In this document: piece by piece, positions 1-10,735 of the stretch
Layout: each line of letters starts with the position of its first letter
Numbering within the stretch: position 1 is the stretch's first letter
Assembly: GCF_041146795.1 (NCBI RefSeq)
Contig: NC_135173.1
Coordinates: 57,898,865 to 57,962,864 of the forward strand
Reading direction: 5' to 3'
DNA length: 64,000 nucleotides
Source of the DNA: Maylandia zebra
Taxonomy: Eukaryota; Chordata; Actinopteri; Cichliformes; Cichlidae
Notes under the pieces: model-generated
What the model saw: only the letters and a program-made list of their open reading frames with translations
Told to the model about the DNA's origin: nothing
The model's database searches: none
Made by a program: the position numbers and the translations under genes

Positions 1-1
1 A

Positions 2-118
2 CTGAGCCTGCTAGAGCACCTGAGAGGGACTCCCATCAGCGAGGAGAAAGCATTCTCTTTAAGTTTCCAAGACAGAGTGCATTTCTTTAAGATAAATCAT
101 CTTAGACGTGTTCTTTAG
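2..118 (+). CDS. Possible last-exon tail of an unidentified gene
   Basis: From base 2 one frame stays open for 38 codons to a TAG at 116-118. AATAAA signals follow at 162-167 and 234-239, which would suit a gene whose last exon ends here. I do not recognise the peptide (it ends FFKINHLRRVL). No splice acceptor can be seen because the window starts here. It could equally be a chance open stretch. Confidence 0.2.
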   Translation: MSLLEHLRGTPISEEKAFSLSFQDRVHFFKINHLRRVL

Positions 119-344
119 AGGAAAACTCTACCTCAAGAAAATTGTAACCCCAAGTTCAATGAATAAACACTATACAACATTTTATTGCTTTCATTTTGTT
201 TTTTGCTATTGTTGTTTTTCACTTTGGCTGAGCAATAAAGTGTAGAAAGTGGTTCAGAATTCTTTCACTGAAGCACGGTCTGTTGTTTGTATGAAGATAA
301 TGTCAGTTTTGTAGTTATTAGATGTCAGTTTATTTTCCTATCAT

Positions 345-1150
345 CATCAGCCACTTTATTAGGTAAACCATGCTGGTGCTGGGTTGGAAACCCTTTTGTC
401 TTCAGAACTGTCTTAATTATTAGTGGCTGAGATTCAAAAAGGTGCTAGAAACATTCCTGAGATTTTGGTTCATACTGTCATGATAGCGTCAACCAGTTGC
501 TGCAGATTTTCCAGTTGCACGTGATGGTTATAAAGGAATGGACATGGTCAGCAATAATACTCAGGTAGGCTAATAGTGCTCTGTTGGTACTTACGGGTCC
601 AAAATGTACCAAGAAAATACCCTGCGCACCATTTCACCACCACGATCATCCTGAAACATTGACACAGTATGGATCCATGCTTTTATGTTCATGCCGATTC
701 TGACCCTACCATCTGAACATCACAGTAGAAATAAAGATTTTTCCTGTCCTCTGCTGGCCAATTTTGGTGAGCTTGTGCACATTGTAGCCTCAGTGTCCTC
801 TTCTTAGCTGACAGGAGCGCCATCTGGTATGGTCTTCTAATTCTGTAGCCTATCAGCTTCAACGCTTAACATTCAAAGTTGGTGTCGCTGTAACAAGTAG
901 TTATTTGAGCTACTGCCACCTTTCTAGTGGCTCAAAGTAGTCTGGTCCCTTTCCTCTGACCTCTAAAAATCTATAAGTTAACTGAATACGCTCTCCTTTC
1001 CTAACCATTATCTAAACCGTAGAGATGGTTGCGCAGGAAAATCCCAGTAGATGTGCAGTTTTTGAAATCCTTAGATGAGCCCATCTATAGCATCAACAAC
1101 CATGACATTATCAAAGTAATGTCAATCGCCTTTCTTTACCTCTCCAAAGC
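345..1150 (-). mobile_element. Decayed Tc1/mariner-type DNA transposon
   Basis: The stretch starts with the terminal motif CCACTTTATTAGGTA and continues with diverged segments, in order, of a common fish Tc1-like element whose transposase lies on the minus strand. Recognisable pieces are the repeat end near 351, the segment around 480-780, and the helix-turn-helix end near 1020-1150. Many indels and stops are present, so it is long dead. The match is from memory of the family; a repeat search would settle the exact subfamily. The rest of 119-1992 shows no gene and may include the ube2l3 3' UTR. Confidence 0.6.
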
Positions 1151-1992
1151 TGGACCCAGCTGTAAATCTGGTAAGGATTATGCCTAAAAATCCCACTACA
1201 GGAATAGGAAAGATCCTGCATATGCCTCTGTATTTCCTACTGGCTTCTCACATTTGTAAGCATCAGTAATTTTGTATCTTGTTTTTACATCAGTAATAAT
1301 GGATCTGTTCACTGACAACATGCACTTTACAAAGGGGCCAACAGAGGTGGAAGAAGTTTAATAATATTTCTAAAGATACAAAAATGATTCAATGACTTGA
1401 ATGTTGTTGCATTTTCAGAAGTTTCTTTGCTCCTGTGTGAATTTTGCATGAGCAACAAATTTAAATTCTGCCACTGCCACGGGTGATTTTACAGATCACG
1501 GTGTATCCTAGGGGGAAAACGACTGAAAGGAGTAGACGACAAATATAACCCACAGCATAAATGCCGTCAAGATTTGAAACAATGCTTAAAAATCTGTAAA
1601 CAGGTGTGCATAAGCTAATGATTAATCTAAGAACACATTCAGCATTAAAGTAAGCAGAACAGCACTTTTCAGAGATTTCACTTTCGACGATGCCACCTCA
1701 GAAAATTTTATTTTTTCTAAAAAGGAAAGAAAAAAAAAATCAGTAGAAAGAAGTCAAAAACAACCAAAAGGTGACACTTTGAGGCCAGAGCCTGCCTGTG
1801 CACCAAAAAGTCCTGCTTTTCTTTTTGGCAAAGTGAAAGAGCAACACAAGCCTCTATTAAAGAGTGGTTGGACAGTGCTAAACAATGCAGGTTTGGAGAA
1901 CAGGCCATCTCTGTGAAATAAGGGGATAAGAACAGAGAGTCAGGCTGGGTTCTTTGAACAGGAAACAAAAAGGAAGTCTAAGAGGCGGATCG

Positions 1993-2147
1993 TCAGTCCA
2001 CAGGTCGCTTTTCACTGTGTTTCTTTGTGAACTCCTCTGCGTTCTTCATGAATTTCGCACGGTCTTTAGTGTACTCCTCTGCCAGGTCAGCCCTCAGTGG
2101 ATGCTCTGGCTGAGGCATGTTCACCATCGCAACCAGACACTGAATCA
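1993..2147 (-). CDS. ube2l3: ube2l3 coding exon 4 (C-terminus)
   Basis: Residues 104-154 and the TGA stop at 1993-1995. It contains [15 protein letters not shown] with His119 and the conserved NAEEFTKK ... EKRPVD ending. The acceptor is TCTGCCAG. A 3' UTR would continue toward base 1; an AATAAA on the minus strand lies near 1710. Confidence 0.95.
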
Positions 2148-5100
2148 CTGGCAGACAGAGGGAATGAGAAAAGAACATTTGTGAGCATATTTGGTACTTT
2201 TTGGAACAGATATAAGAAAACAATAATAAGATGTGGATGTCCATTTTCACCTTGGCAGGTTTTCGTGGCTGGCTTCCAGTTCTCCACACTGATGATGGGC
2301 AGGCAGACCTGGCCCTTTTCATCAATGTTGGGGTGGTAGATTTTTGTCTTGAAGGTTATCTTAGGTGGCTTGAAAGGATACTCTGCAGGGAAGATGATCT
2401 CAATCCGAAATGCTCCTTTGTCATATGGAGGACAGTCCTTGAAGAAAATAAGTATGTGTTAATTTCAGGAAAATCGGAATAATATTTAGTCAACAATAAT
2501 TACATAATTTAATTAATAATGCTCTTTGACTTTAAGATGACTTGGTGGGGGTCATTTTTATGTGCGCTTTGATACTTTTAATAGTGAAAATTAAAAATGT
2601 TGCTAAAATGATTTCAGTGTTCTTCTCTAATAATGTTCTTCTTTTTTATACTTCTGAACATATCAAGGATGCCCCTCTCTACAGCATTAAACAGAACCAA
2701 AACTTGTGTCTGACACTTACCAAAACAGAAACCTTAAAAAAATAAAATAAGTGAACAAAAAACAAGTAAGCTGATAATGTACTGTTCACAACAGATAGAT
2801 AGATAGATTAGATAGATTAGATAGATTAGATAGATTAGATAGATTAGATAGATTAGATAGATATAAAACAATATTTTTCATACAAGTCAACCCAAATTTC
2901 TACCAAAATGTTCTTCTCGAACTTCACAATGTGTGATCTGAAATTTGAGCCATTAGAGAAACAAAAGTGGGAAAAAATGTATAGTTACATAGGGTCAATA
3001 CTTACAGGAACAATAAGCCCTTGCCAGTTCAAAATATTAGATTCATCCACTTGAATGATTCGGAAATTCTTTATTCCAGAATCGCGAATGTCTTGAATCT
3101 CCTGAAACGAAACATAATTGATTGAAATTTGGTGCAAAATTATGCAGTGACAGAACAGGAAGAACAAACAGACAAATGCGTGAATGTATAACGTAGAGTA
3201 ATCAGCCACAACATCTCCAAACTGGTAGCCAGAACCTACTAAAAGTGATCCAAGGAAGGAGAAATGGTGACTCGGCAGGTTCAGAAAGGGCAGTACTGGA
3301 CCATGCCGTTTTAGCCCACAGAAAAACAGTCTTCAGCTGGCTAGGATAAAAATGTGTCAGCACACAAATTGCTGTGCATGACGCTGCACAAATGCAGACT
3401 GTCAGAACCTACAATGACCACATGAACAACACAGTGCTGACTTGGTCCCCAAATTTCCAAGATCTCAACCGAGACAAGCATTGTTGGGATGGGCACACAC
3501 GGACACACACACACTGACTTAAGGTGTGTTCTTTTGGTGACATTAGGGTGAGCGCCACATTATGAGGTTGTGGTTTTAAACTTGTGGCTGATTGATGTCG
3601 ATAAAACGTGAGGAAAAGTCAAGAAACCAGCTAAGAAATACAATCTGCTGGGTGTAGGTGATTCAGAGGAACTGTGTAATATGGCCCTGATGGACCGAGT
3701 CCCGTCAGACAGTAAACAGTTACATCACTTCCTCCACAATGACTCATACCCGCTCATTCCTCGGTTCAGATTACTATTCACACAATGCATTTTTCCTTCC
3801 AGGCTGTTCACATAAATACTGCAAAAACAATTATGGTGTTTTAAATTTTATTAACATCGGACAATGATGGCCTGTGTGAGACCTTCACCTCCACTAATAC
3901 AGTTCTGCATACTTACAGGGCAGCAGTCATAGATTCATACTAATTAACAATAAATAAATAAATTAATGAATAAATAAATAAATTTAATTAAATAATGGGT
4001 TGCCAAAGTGTGACCTTTGCAATGACATGTGTGTATGGCAAACAGACAGAGGTGGAGAACTCAGTTTTTTGCTATGAAGGCCTGTGATGTATGAAACACT
4101 CAAGGATTCATATAGACTAAGCTTTTTAACATAACCCTCAACAAATTAAAGAAAAAAAATTAAAAAACAAAAACCTGAAACAGCTTCAAACTTAAATGGG
4201 TATTGCATCTTTAAAATGTGCGTGTGCAGCAACATTGGCTGAGGACTAATGGTTCCATGATGGTTACTTTTAGTTATTTAAAAAAACAACAACAAAAAAA
4301 CAAAAAGTGTTTAATTTGTGACTTGTTAACCTTGTTTGCAGTTGACTGATTTCAGGTATAAAGCAAAGCAGTTGCAGAGAATATCAAGGAGCAGCCTTGT
4401 GATAACAGTCACCTTCAACCACCACAACCAGCTGTTAGCTGAACACTAGCACTAGCATTAGTTTAAAAAAAAAAAAAAAATAGCGTTACAAAACAAATCC
4501 ATCTGGTTACTCAGATCAAATATTTTTCATTCATATGGTCAAAAAGTCTGCCAGTATAAATTTCAGAAGAACATATAGGTGAGATAGACAAACAGGAGGA
4601 AGAAACTAGTAAATGTTATCAAACCACTGAGGTCCTACAGTTGCAAGTGATTGGCAGAAAGAAAGTGACAGTCATAATATTTTATACCGATCAATTCAAG
4701 CTGTACATGCCCTACAGTCCCAGTCATTTCAGATAATTCTCTTGCAACAGTTTTAACTGAAAGCAAATAGTAGTTATTTTCTAATTCCCAGTGGAATTTG
4801 GAATTTACGTGAACTGTAAAACTGAACTGTCAGGAGATTTCAAGAAGTCGTGACAGCACACTTCACCATTTTCTTTTTGGTATGAGGAAATTACTAACAT
4901 ACAGCAAATCAAAACTAAAACGAGTCAGAACAAAAGAAAGTATGAACGCCTGGCCAGCCACTACACTGTTTACAACATTAGCATACAATTCATTTTTTTC
5001 TCTCTTTAAAAATAAAAATCAATGTCTACAATAGCCACATTTTCTACTTACTCTTTTAACTTACAGGAACAATTCTTTCCAATTGTTACACTTAATTCTT

Positions 5101-5750
5101 CATAATTTATTGACTACTCTATTTTGTTGCTGAAAAAAGCTGAATAAAGGCATTACTCCTTCTGTTTGTTTTATATTGCGTTTGTTTACATGCAAGTACA
5201 TGACCAAGTCAAAATAACTTTGTATACTGTTTTGCAAATAACTAACTCTTAATCCCCTAAACAAGAGAATAATGTCATTCATATATATATTTTTTTTATT
5301 ATTATTAAACGTTTATTAAACGTATACGGCTCAGATGAGGTCTGACGTCACGTCCCAACCCCAAAGTCTCCATGTTTTCGCCTCCGCGGCTGCCTTCAGA
5401 CGGCGAAAGCGGTTAAAACGAGCTGCTACAGTTTCCACCATGCTTGCCTATTAAACACCAGCTTGCTTTCCGACTTAAAGCCGTAGATGACAGTTTTATC
5501 TTAAAGCTTAATCACGCTCTGCTGGCATTTCAAATTAACAACTAAACCCCGAGTCACCGTCTATCGGCCGTCATTATCCTTTCGTTTTGTCAGACACTTG
5601 AGCGACAAACACCCGGACATTTTCTCTTTGCTCACGAATCTGTAGCTACACTCATAAAGTCGAAACCATTGTTTAAACCATGTCAAAGTTGCAGAAATCC
5701 AACAACTAAGATCTTTTTCTTACCCTAGTTAGTCTCCGAGCCGAAGTCAT
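1993..5750 (-). CDS. ube2l3: Ubiquitin-conjugating enzyme E2 L3 (UBCH7), complete
   Basis: Four coding exons join as 5724-5750, 3006-3101, 2251-2437 and 1993-2147 (minus strand), all with GT/AG introns, to give 154 aa, the length of human UBE2L3. The enzyme accepts ubiquitin from E1 as a thioester and passes it to a cysteine of HECT and RBR E3 ligases such as parkin and HOIP, in cytosol and nucleus. The UBC fold is complete: the HPN motif followed by QVCLP puts the catalytic cysteine at 86. Phe63 in the E3-binding loop and His119, the residue tied to this E2's poor lysine reactivity, are at their human positions. The C-terminus EKRPVD is the family ending. Substitutions such as Met114 for Asp are unusual. 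UBE2L6 was considered, but the tail and central region fit UBE2L3. Whether it is the a or b fish copy cannot be told. Confidence 0.95.
2251..2437 (-). CDS. ube2l3: ube2l3 coding exon 3 (catalytic cysteine)
   Basis: Residues 42-103 plus one base. It carries the PFKPPKITF loop with Phe63, the YHPN motif and active-site Cys86 in GQVCLP. Acceptor TTCTTCAAG, donor GTGAAA. Confidence 0.95.
2793..2863. repeat. GATAGATTA minisatellite in ube2l3 intron 2
   Basis: A GATA run passes into about six perfect 9-bp units of GATAGATTA. It is a simple tandem repeat and probably length-polymorphic. Confidence 0.9.
3006..3101 (-). CDS. ube2l3: ube2l3 coding exon 2
   Basis: 32 codons, residues 10-41, from [14 protein letters not shown] to QGLIVP. 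The acceptor is GTTTCAG and the donor GTAAGT; both ends are phase 0. Confidence 0.93.
3260..3500 (+). mobile_element. Tc1-type transposase relic in ube2l3 intron 1
   Basis: Plus-strand translation near 3440-3480 gives [17 protein letters not shown], a decayed form of the Tc1 [11 protein letters not shown] region that holds the third catalytic residue. The flanking sequence also resembles this family. Frames are broken. The remaining 2.2 kb of intron 1 (3501-5723) is AT-rich with A-runs and TAAA repeats (3943-3996), and I see no other element in it. Confidence 0.55.
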
Positions 5751-5900
5751 TGTGGTACCGATTCTGTCTTCTCCTTCTTCTTCCTTTTTCTTTCCGCTCT
5801 ACCTCGACTTCTTTTCAGTTTGTTTTAAAACGGATGACGGGCGGGATTCTCTTGCGTTACCGCCCTCTTTGGGCCCGGAGGGTTACAGATTTTAACCAAA
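5320..5900 (-). promoter_or_regulatory. ube2l3: ube2l3 promoter and CpG-rich start region
   Basis: CpG density rises sharply around the ube2l3 first exon and the start of intron 1. A perfect CRE palindrome TGACGTCA lies at 5343-5350. On the coding strand the bases just upstream of the ATG are purine-rich with GCGGAAAG (ETS-like), and a GGGCGGG box lies near 5840. No TATA box is obvious, as expected for a housekeeping E2. The exact transcription start cannot be read. Confidence 0.5.
5724..5750 (-). CDS. ube2l3: ube2l3 coding exon 1
   Basis: Encodes MTSARRLTR, the counterpart of the human N-terminus MAASRRLMK. The ATG context is ACCACAATGA. Donor GTAAGA follows at 5718-5723; the exon ends in phase 0. 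Confidence 0.9.
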
Positions 5901-6267
5901 TTTTTACCGCTTTGCTTTGGATATGTGTTCCTGTTTCCTTTTAGGTATCACCATTTCTTTAAGACATCCTTTTAGAATAAAACTATTATATTTATCCATC
6001 TATTGTGGTAAGCTAGTCCAGTATTTAGTTCTGTTTATCTAATACATTCATTTAACCATGGCTCATTTAAAGGAGATGTGGAAAATCGATGCAAAACCGT
6101 TATAAAAAAAACAAGCACACATGAATTATTTTGAAATTAGAAGACAATTAAAGAAAAAAAAAGATAATTTCCCCACATTTCAAAGTGATGAAATGGTGAA
6201 TGTCCTTTTATCAAAAAGTCTTTATGGATTTTTTTGAAAAGTGATTCTATTAAATTAAATTTTTTGT

Positions 6268-6583
6268 CACCTGTTTTGTCACCTTGCCTCTCTGCACTGA
6301 ATCATTACTTGTTATTAATCTCCGCCTCTCTTCCACAACACGTCTTTTGTCCTGTTTTCCTCCCCTCACCATGAAGCAGTTGTGGCAGATGGCCACCCCT
6401 CCCTGAGCCTGGTTCTGCTGGAGGTTTCTTCCTGTTAAAAGGGAGTTTTTTCTTCCCACTGTCACCACAGTTCTTGCTCATAGGGAGTCTTATGATTGTT
6501 GGGTAGGCAATATAAATTGCCTTGAGGCAACTGTTGCTGTAATTTGGTGCTGTATAAATAAAACTGAATTTAATTGAATTGAC
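6268..6583 (+). mobile_element. L2-type LINE, 3' end only
   Basis: This piece is closely similar to the 3' UTR of the full-length L2 at 46395-46735: the CCTCCCTGAGCCTGGTTCTG block, the CTTGAGGCAACT stem and the terminal ATAAATAAAACTGAATTTAATTG tail. It is a 5'-truncated insertion carrying no coding sequence and lies between the divergent ube2l3 and zfyve16 starts. Confidence 0.8.
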
Positions 6584-6719
6584 GATACAATGACATAATA
6601 ATGAAAATGCAAGAAAAAGAATCACAGAGTCTAAGAACATCCTACTCTCACTAGCTATCAGAAATGTTCTAATTTACTCATAATTCTCTAAATTACAACC
6701 TTTTAAGTGTGACTCACAG

Positions 6720-7020
6720 TGAGGAGCAGTTTTCTTTTCAGTCGCATCTTATATCAGGTGACCTCAATTGTTCACATGTTAGGGTGGGTTAAGGGATCAC
6801 GCTGATTTCACCTGAAACCACAAGTGGTTTTTTCACACCTTATGTGATGAGTCACATGACTAATAGTGGGCCACTTACCCCCTCCTAAGGGACACTACCA
6901 ACTAAGATTTAAATATCTGTGACTCTCCACTTTTTAGCCTTGGATGAGAGGTGAAATGTCTTCAACAAAATTAAAGAAGTCCAGCTGTTTCTTTTTAAGG
7001 TCCTAAGATTCCTCTGGGCA
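6720..7020. repeat. Interspersed repeat of unknown class
   Basis: The stretch with GGATGAGAGGTGAAATGTC and AAAGAAGTCCAG resembles a motif block I remember as recurring in fish genomes, but I cannot assign the element or its borders. No coding sequence is visible. Confidence 0.3.
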
Positions 7021-7090
7021 GAAATACCTTGTTGATGCTACAGGTCAAAAGAGACAGGCCAGGCTGCTTTGAGTTCACAGGACGGACACA

Positions 7091-7150
7091 AAAATACAAA
7101 TAACAACTTGTTATAACATATATGTTATAACAAGTTGTTATTTGTATTTT
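7091..7150. repeat. Perfect 60-bp palindrome
   Basis: Bases 7091-7120 are the exact reverse complement of 7121-7150, with no spacer. The sequence is AT-rich with GTTATAAC units. It may be the core of a foldback element or a cruciform-prone site upstream of zfyve16. Confidence 0.9.
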
Positions 7151-7621
7151 AGGTATGCAGCAGATGACTCTTATTGTTTCACAGTAAGATCCACCATTGC
7201 TTGTCGTTGATAACTGTGAACAAACTCATCTGGAGCTATCACACATGACATGAAAGATGGCTATCGTGTTGCCATCTACTCATTTCTGAAGTCCCATTTT
7301 GAAACTTTGAGATGAGCCTTTCCAGCATCACAATCTCAGTATTAAAAAAAGAAGAGGTGATGGGAAATGGAATGGTTCTTATATAGCAAAATAATAAAAT
7401 AATAAATTGCTATTACACAAAAGCACAAGGCAGCCCTTGTTCAACTTCCAATTTTTTATTCTTTATTTTTTTAGAATAGAAAATTATATTGAAAAAATTA
7501 ACAGAGAAATTTACAGTGATTACCTTTAAGAAACTCTAATGTTTCAGAACTTGCCTGAGAAAGATTTTGTCAAGTTTTTTTTATTTTTTTATTTCTCTTT
7601 TGTATGTAGCTCCCAGGAAGA

Positions 7622-7665
7622 ACAAGTTTACTCACCACCACTTCTGCGCTGGTGAGTAAACTTGT
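7622..7665. repeat. 16-bp hairpin with 12-nt loop
   Basis: ACAAGTTTACTCACCA at 7622-7637 pairs perfectly with 7650-7665. It lies about 60 bp before the probable zfyve16 first exon. Confidence 0.8.
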
Positions 7666-7719
7666 ATGCCAGCCACACAGCCTAACCATATCCTGTGACC
7701 TCCCGACAGTCTGCATGTT

Positions 7720-7895
7720 CAAGATGGCCGCTTAAGTGGAGAATTTACACCTCTCCAGTAAAACTAATCCAGCAGCTAGTTGGCCGAACGACTTTTACCG
7801 TGGAATTACCCTAAGATACCAGCAACGTTTTCTTATGCGTTACATCTGAAGAGATAATAATTGTTGAGGTTCGACACATGGAGTAAAACATACTG
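7720..7895 (+). promoter_or_regulatory. zfyve16: Probable zfyve16 promoter edge and non-coding first exon
   Basis: AAGATGGCCGC at 7721-7731 is close to the YY1 element that marks many TATA-less transcription starts. A good donor, CATACTG then GTAAGA, falls at 7896. The coding exon at 14275 has an acceptor at 14234, so at least one upstream non-coding exon must exist, and this is the best candidate. The small ATG GCC GCT TAA inside would be a three-codon upstream ORF. The start site is inferred. The 1.8 kb between here and the ube2l3 promoter holds only the L2 tail, the unknown repeat and the two palindromes. Confidence 0.4.
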
Positions 7896-10735
7896 GTAAG
7901 AAATTCGTTAACCCCCCCCTCTCCATAGTTTGGTAGCCACATTAGCCAGCTAGCCTGTTCAGTAACAACTAACAGGCTAATTTTTAGCAACACCTGGCGT
8001 AATCGTGCTAATTTCAGTAGACGTACAACAGGCAATCCAAAGGTGGTTCACCTTTAAACAGTTAGCCAGAGTTAGCTGTAAAAATAGGACTCTAGCTAAC
8101 TGCTAAGTGGGGTTGTTAATGTGAAATGTAAGTGCTAATGTTACCTGCTAACGTTTCATATATGATGGGTTTGCTAGTTTTGTTTACCTTACTCGCTCTT
8201 ATACTGCCTTTTTGGTTTGTGAAACTGTTTTAAATGAGAGCAAGAAAAATGTATGTAGTATGTGTTGTTTACGCCACAACCGATATTTGTAACTTCAGCT
8301 CTAAACAGCCATAGTGAATGTGTTTGTACTTCTCGTTTCATATTATTTGTCATTGCATTTTGCCAGTCTCATAAGCAATTAGCAGCAGAACGACATGAAT
8401 TTTAAATGACAGAATACTTATCAAACCTCAGTTCAGAGGGTTGTTGAGACTTAATCCTTCCCTTAAATATTAAACCTTGTGGGAAAGAAAAGATAGTTAC
8501 TGAATGACAGCAGCAAAAAGAGGCTCTCTAAGTAAGACCGGAAAAAGAAGTTCTTCCCACTTTGTGGGAAGCTTAGTGAAGTGAAATAATTTTTTTCTTT
8601 TTTTCTAGCGTTCCAAACGTCAGCTTGTTACTGTAATTACTAGAAAAACATTTACTGAGAAAAAGCTGGTGGAATTCCTTAATTAAACCACGTGTTCAGA
8701 AAGCTCCAACGTGAAGAAAAGTGAAATTAGTATCTGCTCCTATCCACCACTGTTTAGTGAAACATCTTCAGCAAAACTACAGAAGATAAAATAAGATATG
8801 GAGACATTAGCTTAGTCTGACAATGTTTAAAGCAAGCCATCCCTAGGGCTGGTTGGTTTGGACACTGAATTATTATAAACATTAATTATTTTTGTACTAT
8901 CATCATGTCTGTTTTCTGCGACAGGAAAGGTTGCATAAAAGCACAGGGCTAAGCATAGTTCTGAGAATGTTGATATGTTTGATTTTCTTCATTGCAGCCA
9001 CCACATACTCATTTAAAAAGCTTACAGAAACACTCACTGATTTACTAGCATAGTTAAACGTACAGAGGCACATACACAAGAACACACACCTAATCTACCT
9101 CACAGAAGATACAGTACTTACAGACCTATTTTCAAACATATAATATAGGGTATATAAATACAGTGAACACGTTTAACTCTTTGGCAGATGTTGTATGAAG
9201 TTAAACTATTAAAAGCATTGCTATTTCTTAAAGGGAAACCAATGAGTAGTTCATTTTGAAAGACCAGTATTTTTTCTCTTTTAAGTATTTGTTATTATTT
9301 CTTGTCCAATTACTTGGTTAATCAATGGCATAGTCAATTAGTGAAACAATCAATAGCTGCATCCCTATTTATTTCCTTTTCTTTGTTCATGGACCTTTAC
9401 TTTGAGAACTATGTAGTGATAAGCTTTATGAGTTAAGTTGAGACATTGAAGTTGTGGGAACTGCATTCTAGTACCAGTCTGTACCTTAGCACTACTGTGA
9501 ATCATTCATACACGTATCCTTCTTGTGGTGTTCCTGTTAAGTTACCCGAGGATTGTATATCACCTAGTTCGCCTTTCATTTATCGCTTCCGTCTGGTAAA
9601 ACTACAGCTGAACTACTACTACTTCTACTACTACTCTTCAGCTATAGACTATTGCGCTACACAAACGAGACATAGTTGTCATTAAGTAGTGTAAAAACCC
9701 ACAAATTACAATGAGTAATAGTTGAGTGACATCAGAACTCACATGGTTCATATCATGTGATGGCTGTGAAACTGGTTTGTGTGAGGGTGACAATTCATAG
9801 TTGATACGGGTTTGTATACACTCTCAGCTTTTTGAATTCATGTTGGACTAAATTCTAAGTAAGATGGAGGCTTGCTCTGAAAACAATGACTTGTGTACTA
9901 AGGCTTGGCGATTGGATGAATATATCAGCTATCGATGATAGGCTTTTTGCTGATTGTTTTTACAAGAGCGATTTATTTATTTGACCATGAATAAGTTTGC
10001 TAATAATGTTGGTTGAAGCTAAGAGTCAACAGAAAAAATAATAACACTGTTTTAACAGCACCCTCTTCCAGCTTCCAGCAAATGCACCCTCCTCAGAGTG
10101 CGCACAAATGCAGCGATTCATTTACTCCAACTTATAACAGAAAGAAAGAAAGGCAGTAGCCTATGTTCAGAAAAGGAACCCCCACATTTTATTTAAATTA
10201 AAAACTCCACAATGCTGGGGAGGGAAACAAAGAGAAATTGGCTTCTTTTTTCCACCAATGGTTACAGGCTGTTCCAGTGTTTATCTGTCTTACACACTTC
10301 ACCAAACAAAAAATACAAAATTAAACAAAAAGTTAAAAATCTCCGATAAAATGGTAAGTCTTTTGCCAATTTGGCGCATCTCAAGAAAATAAATAAATAC
10401 ATTAATTAATTCATAATCTAAAAAGTAGCTATATTAATACTGAAACAAACAAGAAAAGAAAGTAAAATATTCCCTCCAAAAAAACCTTTCTAAATGGGCA
10501 AATAAGTTCATGGATGATTGCTCTGCCCATCAAAAAGTCTGTGCCTGCGTGAATATATTGCCTAACGTCGGTTGGAAAATTTTTACATATCTCCCAACCT
10601 TATTTTGTTCATAATACAAGATAATTTGGTACAAGATTCAATGATGTACTAATTGATATTAAGATTAATGTCTTTGTCACCAGTGCTGTCTTTACTTCCT
10701 CCAGCTGACACTCAGCTCTACACAGTAATGCCCCA
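7896..10735 (+). other. zfyve16 leader intron, first part
   Basis: AT-rich sequence with no supported gene. It contains AGTTAGC/GTTAGC-rich runs near 7920-8150 and a CTA trinucleotide patch near 9613-9640. I see no complete element here. Confidence 0.4.

Noticed and set aside
1993..5750. Calling the E2 gene ube2l6
   Set aside because: The tail [21 protein letters not shown] and His119 are UBE2L3 features; UBE2L6 differs in all of them.
6941..6975. Hammerhead ribozyme core (GGATGAGAGGTGAAATGTC)
   Set aside because: The core CUGAUGA is interrupted by an extra G and there is no stem II, so it cannot form the fold.
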